A DNA stretch of 64,000 nt from positions 63,190,040-63,254,039 of the forward strand of contig OX578138.1 in assembly GCA_951213105.1 (NCBI GenBank). The letters run 5' to 3'. The position numbers were made by a program, and so were the translations under genes. Origin of the DNA: Amaurobius ferox (Eukaryota; Arthropoda; Arachnida; Araneae; Amaurobiidae). The notes below the pieces were generated by a model. That model searched no databases, had not been told where the DNA came from, and worked only from the letters and a program-made list of their open reading frames with translations. Positions within the stretch are counted from its first letter, which is position 1. Each line of letters opens with the position of its first letter. This document shows, piece by piece, positions 22,734 through 32,414 of the stretch.

Positions 22734-22859
22734 ATGAAATATAGAAAAAGTAAAAAAATACAAGGATTTTTAAAGGTTTTATTGAAACCTAAGAATATAT
22801 TAAATGAAATATTTTCTATGAAAAAGAAAGGAGGTGGTTTAAAAATTCTTCCTAAATAA
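22734..22859 (+). CDS. 41-residue basic peptide between the capsid genes
   Basis: The frame starts at ATG 22734, 5 bases after the minor capsid stop, and its stop codon (22857-22859) touches the ATG of the major capsid gene. It is strongly basic: 13 lysines and one arginine against a single acidic residue. It has an amphipathic-looking middle and a KKKGGGLKILPK tail. Small basic peptides with a glycine-rich patch next to capsid genes occur in Maverick-like and adenovirus-like elements as core or membrane-active proteins; I use that only as an analogy. It is too short to identify by eye. The tight spacing on both sides is the main evidence that it is a gene and not a chance frame. Confidence 0.5.
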   Translation: MKYRKSKKIQGFLKVLLKPKNILNEIFSMKKKGGGLKILPK

Positions 22860-24191
22860 ATGATTTATGATTTAAGTGATACTCGTTATTATTATAATGA
22901 TCACATTAAAAGTTATGAATTAAGAGAAATTCATCCAAAAGAACATAGTTCAGATGAGAATGCTACCTATGTTTTTCATATTAATGATACTAAAGCAAAA
23001 ATTTTATATTCTAGAGGATATCTTGAACTAAAATTAAAAATTACAAAAAATGATAAATCATCCATTGGAAACGAAAATGTGAGTCTGGTAAATGGTGGAG
23101 GTTTTATCAAAACTTTAAAAGTACATATAGGAGATACTGAAATTGAATCAAATACACAGTCAAATTTTTCAATCATGAATCATGTTTTAAGATTAATTCA
23201 TTATACTCCTGATTATGTAACATCACAAGCTCAAAATGAATTTTTTTATCTAGATACATCTGATTCAGCTGACCGTAATGAGTTTAAATATGATGGTACT
23301 TTAGAAGATACTACTAAAATAACTGAATTTTTTAATAATTTGAAAATGAATAAAGATTATAACGAAGGATTCGTAAAGAGATGGGAACTAACGAAAGATA
23401 GCAATGTCATTAAAATATGGACACCTTTAAAAGATATAATCGATTTCTTTAGAGAATATGAAAAGATAATTTCAGGTTTTGAAGTGAAAATAGAAATTCA
23501 AAGAAATGAAAATAAAAATATGATATATACTAATATAAGAAACGAAAATTATAAGGTAGTAGTTGAAGGTTTAACCTTACATTTACCTTATATAGAATTA
23601 AAAAATTCTGCAGAAAGTTTGTTTCTGGAATCATATCTATCTAATAAAGATATAGAGGTAAATTGGGATCGATATAGATTTAAGATGGTAGGCCCATATA
23701 GAAGCAACAGTGGATCTGTGACAGCAACTACAGCGTCAGATGAAGTTTTAAGTGTCTATGTTATTCCTCAATATGTTGAAAGAGATAATAATTATGAAAA
23801 AAATAATATGATATTTGATCATATAGATATGGCAGAATGCTGGTTGATGATTAATAATAAACAAGTTCCTCTTATGCGTTATAAAACAAATTTTGCCAAT
23901 AAAGATTATGGTAGAGTGTATGAAGCTCTTTTACATGAAGGATTAAACGATAATAATACAGAAACAGGATTTTTGATAAATAAGAATTTTGGTGATCTGT
24001 ATCTTATTTTTCCTTTTGACTCATCATATCATGAAAACTATACCGATTTAAATAATTTAGATATTGAATTTAATTGGATAACGAATAGTCAAAAGGAATA
24101 TAAGTTTTATTTTATTTTTAAAGAAAGAAAGAGATGTTTTATAAATTTAAAAAATAAAACTATAACAATGGTTAAGAGTTTAAAATCTTAA
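22860..24191 (+). CDS. Probable double-jelly-roll major capsid protein
   Basis: An uninterrupted frame of 443 codons, the longest in the window. Length and layout fit a double-jelly-roll major capsid protein of Maverick/Polinton- or adintovirus-like elements: an N-terminal part with a polar lead and an LELKLKI strand (about residues 57-63), a VSLVNGG segment near 75-82 and an IGDTEIE strand near 92, then a WTPLKDI segment around 187 ending the first barrel. A second barrel follows, with a VYVIPQYVE strand near residue 305, FDHIDMAECWLMINN near 320-335 and a hydrophobic LYLIFPFD near 380. The family call rests on this overall pattern and on the neighbouring minor capsid gene, not on an alignment. 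Codons are extremely A/T-biased, like the neighbouring small genes. No stop or frameshift is seen. No polymerase, integrase, ATPase or protease lies nearby, so this is a fragment of an element. Confidence 0.6.
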   Translation: MIYDLSDTRYYYNDHIKSYELREIHPKEHSSDENATYVFHINDTKAKILYSRGYLELKLKITKNDKSSIGNENVSLVNGGGFIKTLKVHIGDTEIESNTQSNFSIMNHVLRLIHYTPDYVTSQAQNEFFYLDTSDSADRNEFKYDGTLEDTTKITEFFNNLKMNKDYNEGFVKRWELTKDSNVIKIWTPLKDIIDFFREYEKIISGFEVKIEIQRNENKNMIYTNIRNENYKVVVEGLTLHLPYIELKNSAESLFLESYLSNKDIEVNWDRYRFKMVGPYRSNSGSVTATTASDEVLSVYVIPQYVERDNNYEKNNMIFDHIDMAECWLMINNKQVPLMRYKTNFANKDYGRVYEALLHEGLNDNNTETGFLINKNFGDLYLIFPFDSSYHENYTDLNNLDIEFNWITNSQKEYKFYFIFKERKRCFINLKNKTITMVKSLKS

Positions 24192-24201
24192 AATTAAATA
24201 A

Positions 24202-24255
24202 ATGAGTGCTTATTATCCACCTTATGATGATCAAATGAAAGAAGGACGGGGCTAG
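24202..24255 (+). pseudogene. Truncated start of a fourth gene in the capsid block
   Basis: An ATG 10 bases after the major capsid stop opens a frame starting MSAYYPPYDDQMKEG that ends after 17 codons at a TAG formed in GC-rich foreign sequence. The first 12-13 codons share the AT-rich style of the capsid genes. The composition changes abruptly near 24243 where SINE-like DNA begins. I take it as the 5' end of a downstream gene cut by that insertion or by a deletion. Confidence 0.45.
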
Positions 24256-24400
24256 CATGCTATAGGCCCCCGGTTCAAATCTCGCCCGGGTTGGTAATCA
24301 ATTCGGGTAGATGATTTAATGCCATAAAATGACGTCAGTCAGCTCTTGCCGAAGATCCTATAGAGTGACAAATCATCGAAAAATAATAAGTGGTGGGTTG
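24243..24400 (+). mobile_element. SINE-like sequence with tRNA B box
   Basis: GC-rich DNA with CCCCCGGTTCAAATCTCGCC (a B box) near 24270-24289 joins the AT-rich gene block directly. A second half continues to about 24400 with 'gacgtcagtcagctcttgcc'. No A box or target duplication could be confirmed, so the head is probably truncated. Confidence 0.5.
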
Positions 24401-24455
24401 AATCTGTGGATTCTATGTCCTGTATGTTTATAAATGTTTGTATTGTCCTTGGCGC

Positions 24456-24537
24456 CTGATCCGAAGGTGATCTGGAACTCTGGTTCTAGAATTCTAAAAC
24501 AGCTGTGGAATCAGAGTTCCAGATCACCTTAGGGTCA
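24456..24537. repeat. Inverted repeat (hairpin) beside the capsid block
   Basis: GGTGATCTGGAACTCTGGTTC at about 24466-24486 is complementary to GAATCAGAGTTCCAGATCACC at about 24508-24528. The 20-base stem encloses about 20 bases, and the outer flanks pair partly as well. It may be part of the SINE-like insertion or a small foldback element. Confidence 0.75.
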
Positions 24538-24626
24538 GATGAGCCATTTTGTTATTTTTTTTTTAAAAATATCTATCTTTTGTTTTTTATGGGGGGACCA
24601 TAAGTCCCCCCCATTTATTTTAAAGC

Positions 24627-24990
24627 TTAGAGGATTCATTTACCTATGTATGAGGGAGCCCCAAAATGGAGCGGCCTATCTTTGATCATTTATCTAAAAA
24701 AAAAAGGCCTGATATAAAATCATGTTTTTAATATATAAAATATAAGGATTTTTTTTTTTTTTTGACGCCTTTTAAAATGACATTATATTTTTTAATATCT
24801 TCAAATTTATAGTATCTTTTTAGAGGATTCATTTAGAAGCGCATTTATTTAATCCTTTTCACCGTCCTATATATGTGGCTCTTTTAATCATTTTCACGCA
24901 TTTATCTAAAAAAAAGTTAAAATTTGGTCTAAATGTAAAAAAGGCCTTATTTAGATATAAAATCATGTTTTTAATATTAATATGGATCGA
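24627..24990. repeat. Two diverged direct copies, about 200 bases each
   Basis: 'TAGAGGATTCATTTA', 'catttatctaaaaaaaa' and 'aaaatcatgtttttaata' occur in the same order at 24630-24735 and again at 24822-24985. No coding frame spans them. They lie between the capsid genes and the right 29-bp array and may be non-coding sequence of the same element. Confidence 0.6.
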
Positions 24991-25092
24991 TACCTTTTTT
25001 TTATATATAAAAAAGATAAAAATAAGCTATAAAATATAGTTTTTAGTATTAAATATATAGGTGTGCTCATACGTACATATATATACTACTAC

Positions 25093-25255
25093 CGAGAACA
25101 TTTCAATCGAAAGTTAAAGACCAAGAACATTTCAATCGAAAGTTAAAAACCAAGAACATTTCAATCGAAAGTTGAAGGTCAAAAACATTTTAATCAAAGG
25201 TTAAACGTCAAGAGTATTTCAATTGAAAATTAAAAATCAAGAACATTCGAAAGTA
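25093..25255. repeat. 29-bp tandem repeat array, right of the capsid block
   Basis: Five units with an exact 29-base period start at 25093, 25122, 25151, 25180 and 25209, and a shorter sixth starts at 25238. They are the same unit and orientation as in the left array (22153-22285). The inner units are the most conserved and the outer ones progressively diverged. The innermost unit is identical to the innermost unit of the left array. Confidence 0.9.
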
Positions 25256-26142
25256 TAAGGACTTAGAGAGAAGCCTATCCCAATTCTCATTTAGATAGAA
25301 GTGGATATTTATGATACAGAATAGAAATATATGGAAAATCAAATGGGGCCTCTCACTCATTGTACTTTATGCCACTTTTAACGTCGGAATTTGTTCCAAT
25401 TAAGCACTCAGGGCTTAATTACACCTCTTAATTTTCTGACATATACAACAAGCTCCTTTACAATATAAACATGTTTAAATATAATTCAACATCATTTCTT
25501 TCACTTAAATATCCACGAAATTAAAAATCTTACTCGCTACAGCTTTCTCGCACTTAATTTTTAATTACACAGCACTTGATTAAAAAAGAGCTCAGCCAGT
25601 TTCGCCTTCTTTTTTTTTTTTTTTCAATTTTCGAACAGGGGGCTTTACAGTGATGAAGAATTTACTTTGAAGCCCTTACAACATCTTCTCATATCCTGAA
25701 ATTCGTCTTAATTATGTTAAGAATGTGTGTTCTCAACACGAGTTTTTAAAGTTATAAATTCTGCTTAATTCAGGAGAAAAAAAATTGTTTTGTGAACACG
25801 TTTAATGTTTACATTTTTATGACAAAAGAAAAAGTTTATCTTGAAAGAATACACGAGAAAAAGTTTTCAAATTAAGTTTGAAATAAATAATATACTCATA
25901 ACGCAATAAAAACTGGTTACTTTAAATATCTCGAATTCTAATAATCAGATAAAATAAGCTAAGCTCGCTGAGTAAAATGAACTAAACTAATTAAAGTAAA
26001 ATCACCAAATTTCACAAAAATCATTGGAATCCTTCGAGGTACATATCAATTGAAATTTAGCAAAAGATTCAATTAGGCATTTAATTGCAAATACAGACAA
26101 CTATAACTCTTAAATCTAACTATCAAATCTCGATTCAAAATA
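25256..26142. other. AT-rich interval, nothing recognised
   Basis: It includes a T15 run near 25610 and many short A/T tracts. No gene or defined element was identified between the right 29-bp array and the mariner derivative. Confidence 0.4.
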
Positions 26143-26810
26143 GGAGGATGGAACCAAAACAAAAAATGTTACAAATGTAATAAAAATTATTTATTAACAA
26201 TAGACAGAAAATACAAAATGGAATTAAGAGGCATACTTGGCAATCATTTTTCCACATAATCATCAAATATATTTAGGCATTTATCTGAACGCAGGACCAA
26301 CTTGTTTAACCCGGCTTGGTAGAAATCACGTTCCTGCCCCTTGAGTCAGTTTTCGGCAGCTGTTTTCACATCACTGTCTGAAGATAACCTTGTTTCAGAT
26401 AAGTGTTCCTTCAATTCTGGAAAAAGGAAATAGTCACTGGATACCAAATCTGGGCTGCATGGGGGGTGGCTCCGGACTTCCCACTTGAACTTTTGCAGCA
26501 TTTCTTAAGTTTGCCGAGCAGTATGGGGCCTGGCACTGTTATGCAGGAGGATGGCACTATCACTCAACATGCCCATATTCCATGCCCATAAGAAACGAAT
26601 CACGGCTAGCACCTCCAAGCGAGACCACTTTTCTAAACGTCTTGTCATTTCAATCACTCTGACGCGTCTGCGAACTTACACTACCTGCCCGCACAACAGT
26701 TGTAAGACAACTACCGCCATCTGTCTCCACTCTGGGGGGAAATATTCCTTCCACAATAATTACTTTTCAAATACTGCTGCTTGTAACCTTTTCTATTGGA
26801 TCCACCCTCG
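26143..26810 (-). mobile_element. Mariner deletion derivative (MITE-like) with transposase ends
   Basis: Imperfect terminal inverted repeats (left GGAGGATGGAACCAAAAC, right complement GAGGGTGGATCCAATAGA) are flanked by TA at 26141-26142 and 26811-26812, the mariner target duplication. On the minus strand a transposase N-terminus (TRRLEKWSRLEV then VIRFLWA, about 26650-26590) passes directly into the C-terminal part. The NSARPHTAR motif (the place of the second catalytic Asp, with Asp changed to Ser) and the final KCLNIFDDYVEK are recognisable. The middle third of the gene is deleted and stops interrupt the rest, so it cannot encode an active enzyme. Confidence 0.85.
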
Positions 26811-26813
26811 TAT

Positions 26814-27046
26814 ATACCCTTTTTTAATGTCTAGGCACTTTATTAACTGATCATTTGGCCATGCAGCAGCCTGATCGTGAACCATTTTTCCGTGACACTA
26901 CCCCTACATACCATGGGGCGGAACACATTACACTCTTTACGGTCACAAAGACATCCATGCCCTCAGTTTGAATTTGAATCCATGGCCACAGCAGTCGAAA
27001 TATCACGCGGAAACGCTTGCTTTATATCTCTCGGCTACCCAGTCGG
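26814..27046 (-). mobile_element. tRNA-derived SINE, minus strand, diverged
   Basis: On the minus strand it parallels the SINE at 7359-7590 block for block ('caagcgtttcc', 'ggcatggatg' versus 'gacatggatg', 'gtgttccgcccc', 'aatggttcacgat') and ends in an A-rich tail next to the mariner end. The B box is decayed to GGATTCAAATTC. No clear target duplication. Confidence 0.65.
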
Positions 27047-27320
27047 CTTATAAAGAGATATCACTGAGAATACTTAGTATTACAGCATATATTATAAGTT
27101 ATACTCACAAAAAACCACCGCTCCCAAAGCTATAAAAGCTACCACATTGCAGATAGCAGTGCGGGGGATTGGTTGTGTTTTGTTTTGATTGGTTGGGCTA
27201 AACCTGACATGCGGTATTAATGCCCAACACAATCCCCGATATTTGTTGTTGTTGTTTTGTTCTCTAGGCAGAACGTTAACTTGCATAAAATAACATTTAT
27301 TTACATCAAATTTTAATACT

Positions 27321-27640
27321 TTGCAGAGAGCTTTGCAGATACTTTTGCAGAGCATACTAATACTTTGCAGAGAGATTCTGCGGCAGGTCGGTCTTGTAAG
27401 CAGAGGATCCCTGGTTCGGGGCCCGACAACTCCCAACCGCCACAGCAGCATCCATAGATCAGTTCCGCGATTATCATGCGCCTTTCGTTATGGAATAGTT
27501 TGTAGAGCCCACTTCGACTACAGGAGCATGCAATTTCGTCCCAGTAGTTCAACAAAAGAGCGTCGGCTAACCAATTCGAAGATCCAGGGTTCAATACCCG
27601 GTTGGGGATGCAATGTTCTTCATAAGTTCATACATGCAAT
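27321..27640 (+). mobile_element. Two tRNA-like SINE heads in tandem
   Basis: Two B-box-like segments, CTGGTTCGGGGCCCG (about 27410-27424) and GGGTTCAATACCC (about 27586-27598), each follow an A-box-like stretch. A third motif, ACTTTGCAGAGAG, is repeated near 27320, 27343 (diverged) and 27361. I read this as two fused or adjacent SINE fragments. Sequence flanks do not resolve the ends. Confidence 0.45.
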
Positions 27641-27689
27641 AGGAGCGCAATCTTATGAAATAAGTATTAAATATATGAATTTCATTTTT

Positions 27690-28439
27690 AAATTCTGATG
27701 TGGGCAGCACATGACTTTCCCAATATAATGCAATGAATTTACTACTTTTACAATAAAAAAATAGATTATTTTTTTAGATATTCATATTCTTTCCAAGATA
27801 TTGAATTTTCGTCAATGAGTCGTTATTTTCATTGATTTAGCGCCATTTTTATCCATTTGGCGAGTTTTTCGTTAATTTAGCAACATTTCAAAAAGTCGCC
27901 AAGTTGGCGACATTACACCAAGTTCATCGCCAAAATTTCGCCAAGCGTTATGGACGGAGAAATAAATTATTCTTACAGCAGATAAATGACTATTGGCCTT
28001 CAAATAAAAATATTACAAAAGTATCTTTTTTCATGAATGGAACAAGTTAGATCCAAGAGAATGATATCAGCCAATTTATCGCATGGTATTACACATGAAA
28101 AGTGAACATGTTTCTCAACAGAAAATATTTTTTTTTATTTTATATGACTTTTTGATAATTTTTTTTTAAAATGTGCAATATCTCGAGAACGGTTTAAGTT
28201 AGAGTTCTAAAATTTATGTAATTCGTTTTCTAATGAAAAATTACATAAGAAATGTCTATTTACGTAACTTTATTAGAGGTCTTGATGATTTTCTCAAAAT
28301 TTCACTCGAAATTTTAGGGGGGTTCTGAACATTCGATTGCGTATAAAAACAATGGGCTTCCAGTGTTTACGGATTGTAATTTTTGTACCAAATTTCGTTC
28401 GAATCGGTCCATTCGTTAGTCAGTTATCGTCTCCACAGA

Positions 28440-28480
<41 letters not shown>

Positions 28481-28585
28481 TCTCACACACACACACATAT
28501 TTTCACACACACACAGACAGACATCACTTCAAAAATGTTCGATTCGTGATCAGCGATGCTTGAAACGTCCTCTACCGTCGAATTA
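27690..28585 (+). repeat. Family A repeat copy, 3' end truncated
   Basis: It starts with CTGATGTGGGCAGCACATGA, has the TCGCCAA / TTGGCGA block near 27855-27950, a CA tract at 28447-28518 and the 'tgcttgaaacg' block, then breaks off at about 28585 before the terminal palindrome. Confidence 0.85.
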
Positions 28586-29350
28586 AAAATCAATTTTTTT
28601 ATATGTAATTCAAGCCGAATGTATTTCAAAATTGCATAAATAATATTAATAAGTCCAAACACTGTCTTTAATTGATGTAGAAAAGTTATGTATATACTTT
28701 TGTCTAGAAAATATTCTGTTAGATAGTTGTCTTATAATAAATATTTCGGTAATTCCTGAAAAAAATTAGAGCAATGCTGGTGCTCATTGGTATTAAAAGT
28801 TACGAATTCCTTCACTATACGTTGTATTTATACGTTGTAGTGCAGATACGAAAGCCGAATCCAGGATATCTCGCATGATAAAACAAGCTAGGGTTATAGT
28901 GGCAAGCTAAAGAATTCTTCAGCACATAATTACCTTGAAAGAATGTCACTTGATTCTCCCTCTTCTGAAAGCAAAGTATACGAACATGAACTACATGGCA
29001 TCTATTTATTCTCCAGGTGAGCGCAACTATGGTAATAATGATCAGAATGAGCATGGCCGTGGCTATGTTACAACAAATTGAGTTACACTGTTTACACCAA
29101 GTTTTTGCATTAGAGTCACGCAGCTATATATGAACGTATCTTGTCACCTTTGATGCAGCAAATTCTTTGTTCATTCATTCTACACCCATATTTCACTGGT
29201 AAAACAAATTTCAATATTAGATTCCATTCAGATGTATGACCATGTTCACATAACTAATTTGAAGATACGAGGGCAAAGCCCGGGACCATGCACATGACAG
29301 GCTGACATTATTGTTATGAGCAAAAATAATTCTACAGTTCTGAGAATACA
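28586..29350. other. AT-rich interval, no gene seen
   Basis: No element or gene was recognised. The minus frame of 79 codons at 29054-28815 has a hydrophobic start but no family motif. Confidence 0.4.
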
Positions 29351-29701
29351 CAGGGTGTCCCAAAAAGATTGAAACGCACTTTAATTCTTTACCTGTTGGC
29401 GATAAGTGGGCAATGTAAATTGCAAAAATGTTGAAAGTAAGGTAGGAAATAAGACTACGTCAATGAAAGAGTCCTCCCAGTCCTTTTCAAAAAGTTACGC
29501 GTTTTAAATTTTTATACGACCCCCTTAGGCAAATTTGGTCAAACAGAAAATTTTTATTTTTAATGCAACAAGATTATTAAAAAAACTGCATTTCTGCATC
29601 TTTAAAATTTTGAGAGAGTTATATTTAATTAAAAATGAACATTGTGAATAGGGACCCTATATCAAATTAGAAATGTGAATTTGTGACACATCACAAAAAA
29701 A

Positions 29702-31530
29702 AAAAATCTGATGTGGGCAACACATGACTTTCCTTATACGAGGCGCGTCCACAAAGTAAGTTTCCCACTCGTCCCGCAGCTAGCAAACTTTATATTGCGC
29801 GAAACGACTGCACGTACGTGATAGAGCAATGACGTAGCTTGGCGCATGCACTAACGGTACTTCCCGCGTTCTCACAGTAGCATCGTTGCAGCTGTTGAAG
29901 ATGAAGGCTCTTATTCCAGCTCCCGCCGACTGTGCGCTCAGTGATAGCCTAGTGCAGTCAGTGATAAAGTTTTTGAATGCACAGCGCCGATTTTGACAGC
30001 ATAGCGCCGATCGAAATTCATCTCCAGCTGTGGCGGGTCTATGGGCCTAACGTCATAAGCAAACAGATGGTGCGTCGCTGGTGCAGAGAATTTTCAGCAG
30101 GTCGACAAAGTGTTCATGATGAGAAGCGCGGAAATGACTGCCGAGTTCCGTAATTGTGAAGCGACGATTCTCCATAATGCGTTTCCTCACGAGGTCGTCC
30201 GTAATGATGGATGGCCTCCCACAGCACTTCTCATCATGCACACTTTGTCGAGATGCTGAAAATTCTCTGCCCCAGCGACGCACCATCTGCTTGCTCATGA
30301 CGTTAGGCCCATAGACCTGGCACAGCTGGCTATGAATTTCGATCGGCGCTATGCTCTGTGCATTCAAAAACTCTATCACTGACTGCACTAGGCTATCACT
30401 GAGCGCACAGTCGGCGGGAGCTGGAATAAGAGTCTCCATCTTCAACAGCTGCAACGATGCTACTGTGAGAACGCGGGAAGTAACGTTAGTGCATGCGCCA
30501 TGCTACGCCATTGCTCTATCACGTACGTGCAATCGTTTCGCGCAATATAAGATTTGCTAGCTGTGGGACGAGTGGGAAACTTACTTTGTGGACGCGCCTC
30601 GTATAATGTAATGAATTTACCACTTTTACAGTAAAATAAATAGGTTTTTCTTATAGTAGATACTAATATTCTTTCCAAGATATTGAATTTTCGACAATTA
30701 GTCGTCATTTCAGTGATTTAGCGTCATTTTTATCCATTTGGCGAGATTTTCGTTAATTTGTCAACATTTCAAAAAGTCGCCAAGTTGGTGACATTCCGCG
30801 AAAATTCGTCGCCAAAATCACGCCAAGCATAATGGACAAAGAAATAAGTTATTCTTACAGCAGATAAATGACTATTGGCGTTCAAATACAAAAGTATTAC
30901 TCAAAGTATCTTTTTTCATGAATGGAACGAGCTAGATCCACGAGAATGATGTCATCCAATATATCGCATGGTATTACTGAAAAGTGAACATGTCTCTCAA
31001 GGGGAAATATTTTTTTTTTATTTTATATGACTTTCTGATAATTTTTTTGAAAAATGTGCAATATCTCGAGAACGGTTCATGTTAGCGTTCTAAAATTTAT
31101 GTCAATCGTTTTCTAATGAAAAATTACATAAGAAATGTCTATATGCGTAACTTTATTAGTGGTTTTGATTTTTTGACTATTTTTTCAAAATTTCATTTGA
31201 AAATTTAGGGGTGTTCTTAACATTCGATTGTGTATGAAAACAATAGGCTTCCAGTGTTTACGGATTGTGATTTTGTACCAAATTTGGTTCGAATCGGTCC
31301 ATTCGTTTGTCAGTTATCGTCTTCACAGGCTCTCTCTCACACACACACAAATACTTTCACACACACACAAATACTTTCACACACACACACACACACACAC
31401 ACAGACATCACTTCAAAAATGTTTGATTCGTGATCATGGATGCTTGAAACGTGCTCTCCCGTCGAAAACTCGATTTCGAATTTTCGACCCCGTCACAATA
31501 CTTTCCTTATACATTTTGTATATAAGGAAA
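29702..31530 (+). repeat. Family A repeat copy containing a mariner insertion
   Basis: It starts with AAATCTGATGTGGGCAACAC, is interrupted at 29739-30601 by a mariner foldback, continues through the TCGCCAA block (about 30705-30840) and the interrupted CA tract (31332-31404), and ends with the full palindrome and GGAAAGTAAT at 31530. A second copy follows directly. Confidence 0.85.
29739..30601. mobile_element. Foldback mariner: two inverted transposase 5' halves
   Basis: The ends CGAGGCGCGTCCACAAAGTA and their exact inverse are flanked by TA on both sides (29737-29738 and 30602-30603), restoring the family A sequence CCTTATATAATG when removed. The left and right arms, about 385 bases each, are inverted copies of the same mariner 5' end. 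The right arm on the minus strand (30454 to about 30180) keeps a frame for a SETMAR-type mariner N-terminus (VIEFLNAQSIAPIEIHSQLC, then a GRPS motif). The left arm has stops. No catalytic region remains. The element is non-autonomous and could be mobilised by a related transposase. Confidence 0.85.
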
Positions 31531-32242
31531 GTAATAGGATTTTCTTATAGTAGATACTAATATTCTTTCCAAGATATTGAATTTTCGACAATTAGTCGTC
31601 ATTTTCATTGATTTAGCATCATTTTTATCCATTTGGCGAGATTTTCATTAATTTGGCAACATTTCAAAAAAGTCGCCAAGTTGGCGACATTCCGCCAAAT
31701 TCGTCGCCAAAATCTCGCCAAGCGTTATGCACTAAGAAAAAGTTATTCTTACAGCAGATAAGTGACTATTGGCGTTCTAATACAAAAGTATTATTCAAAG
31801 TATATTTTTTCATGAATGGAACGAGCTAGATCCACGAGAATGATGTCACTCAATTTATCGCATGGTATTACATATGAAAAGTGAACATGTTTCTCAATAG
31901 GAATGTTTTTTTTTTTATGTGACTTTTTCATAATTTTTTTGAAAAATGTACAATATCTCGAGAACGGTTCATATTAGCGTTCTAAAATCTATGCCAATCG
32001 TTTTCTAATGAAAAATTACATAAGAAATGTCTATTTGCGTAACTTTATTAGCGGTTTTGATTCTTTGACGATTTTTTCAAAATTTCATTCGAAAATTTAG
32101 GGGGGTTCTGAACATTCGATTACGTATAAAAACAATAGGCTTCCAGTGTTTACGGATTGTGATTTTTGTACCAAATTTGGTTCGAATCGGTCCATTCGTT
32201 CGTCAGTTATCGTCTCCACAGACTCACTGACGCACACACATA

Positions 32243-32287
<45 letters not shown>

Positions 32288-32414
32288 ACACACAGACATC
32301 ACTTCAAAAATGTTTGATTTGTGATCAGGGATGCTTGAAACGGGCTCTCCCGTCGAAAACTCGAATTCGAATTTTCGACCCCGTCACAATACTTTCCTTA
32401 TACATTATGTATAT
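31531..32414 (+). repeat. Family A repeat copy, 5' end missing, tandem to the previous one
   Basis: It starts abruptly at 'aggattttcttatagtagat', which corresponds to about base 85 of a full copy, continues through the TTGGCGA block (31610-31725) and CA tract (32231-32295), and ends inside the terminal palindrome at about 32414, where MITE sequence resumes. The last 10 bases of the family (GGAAAGTAAT) are absent. Confidence 0.8.

Noticed and set aside
22153..25255. CRISPR array, because of repeated 29-bp units
   Set aside because: The units are directly adjacent with no unique spacers, and the DNA is eukaryotic. They are plain tandem repeats.
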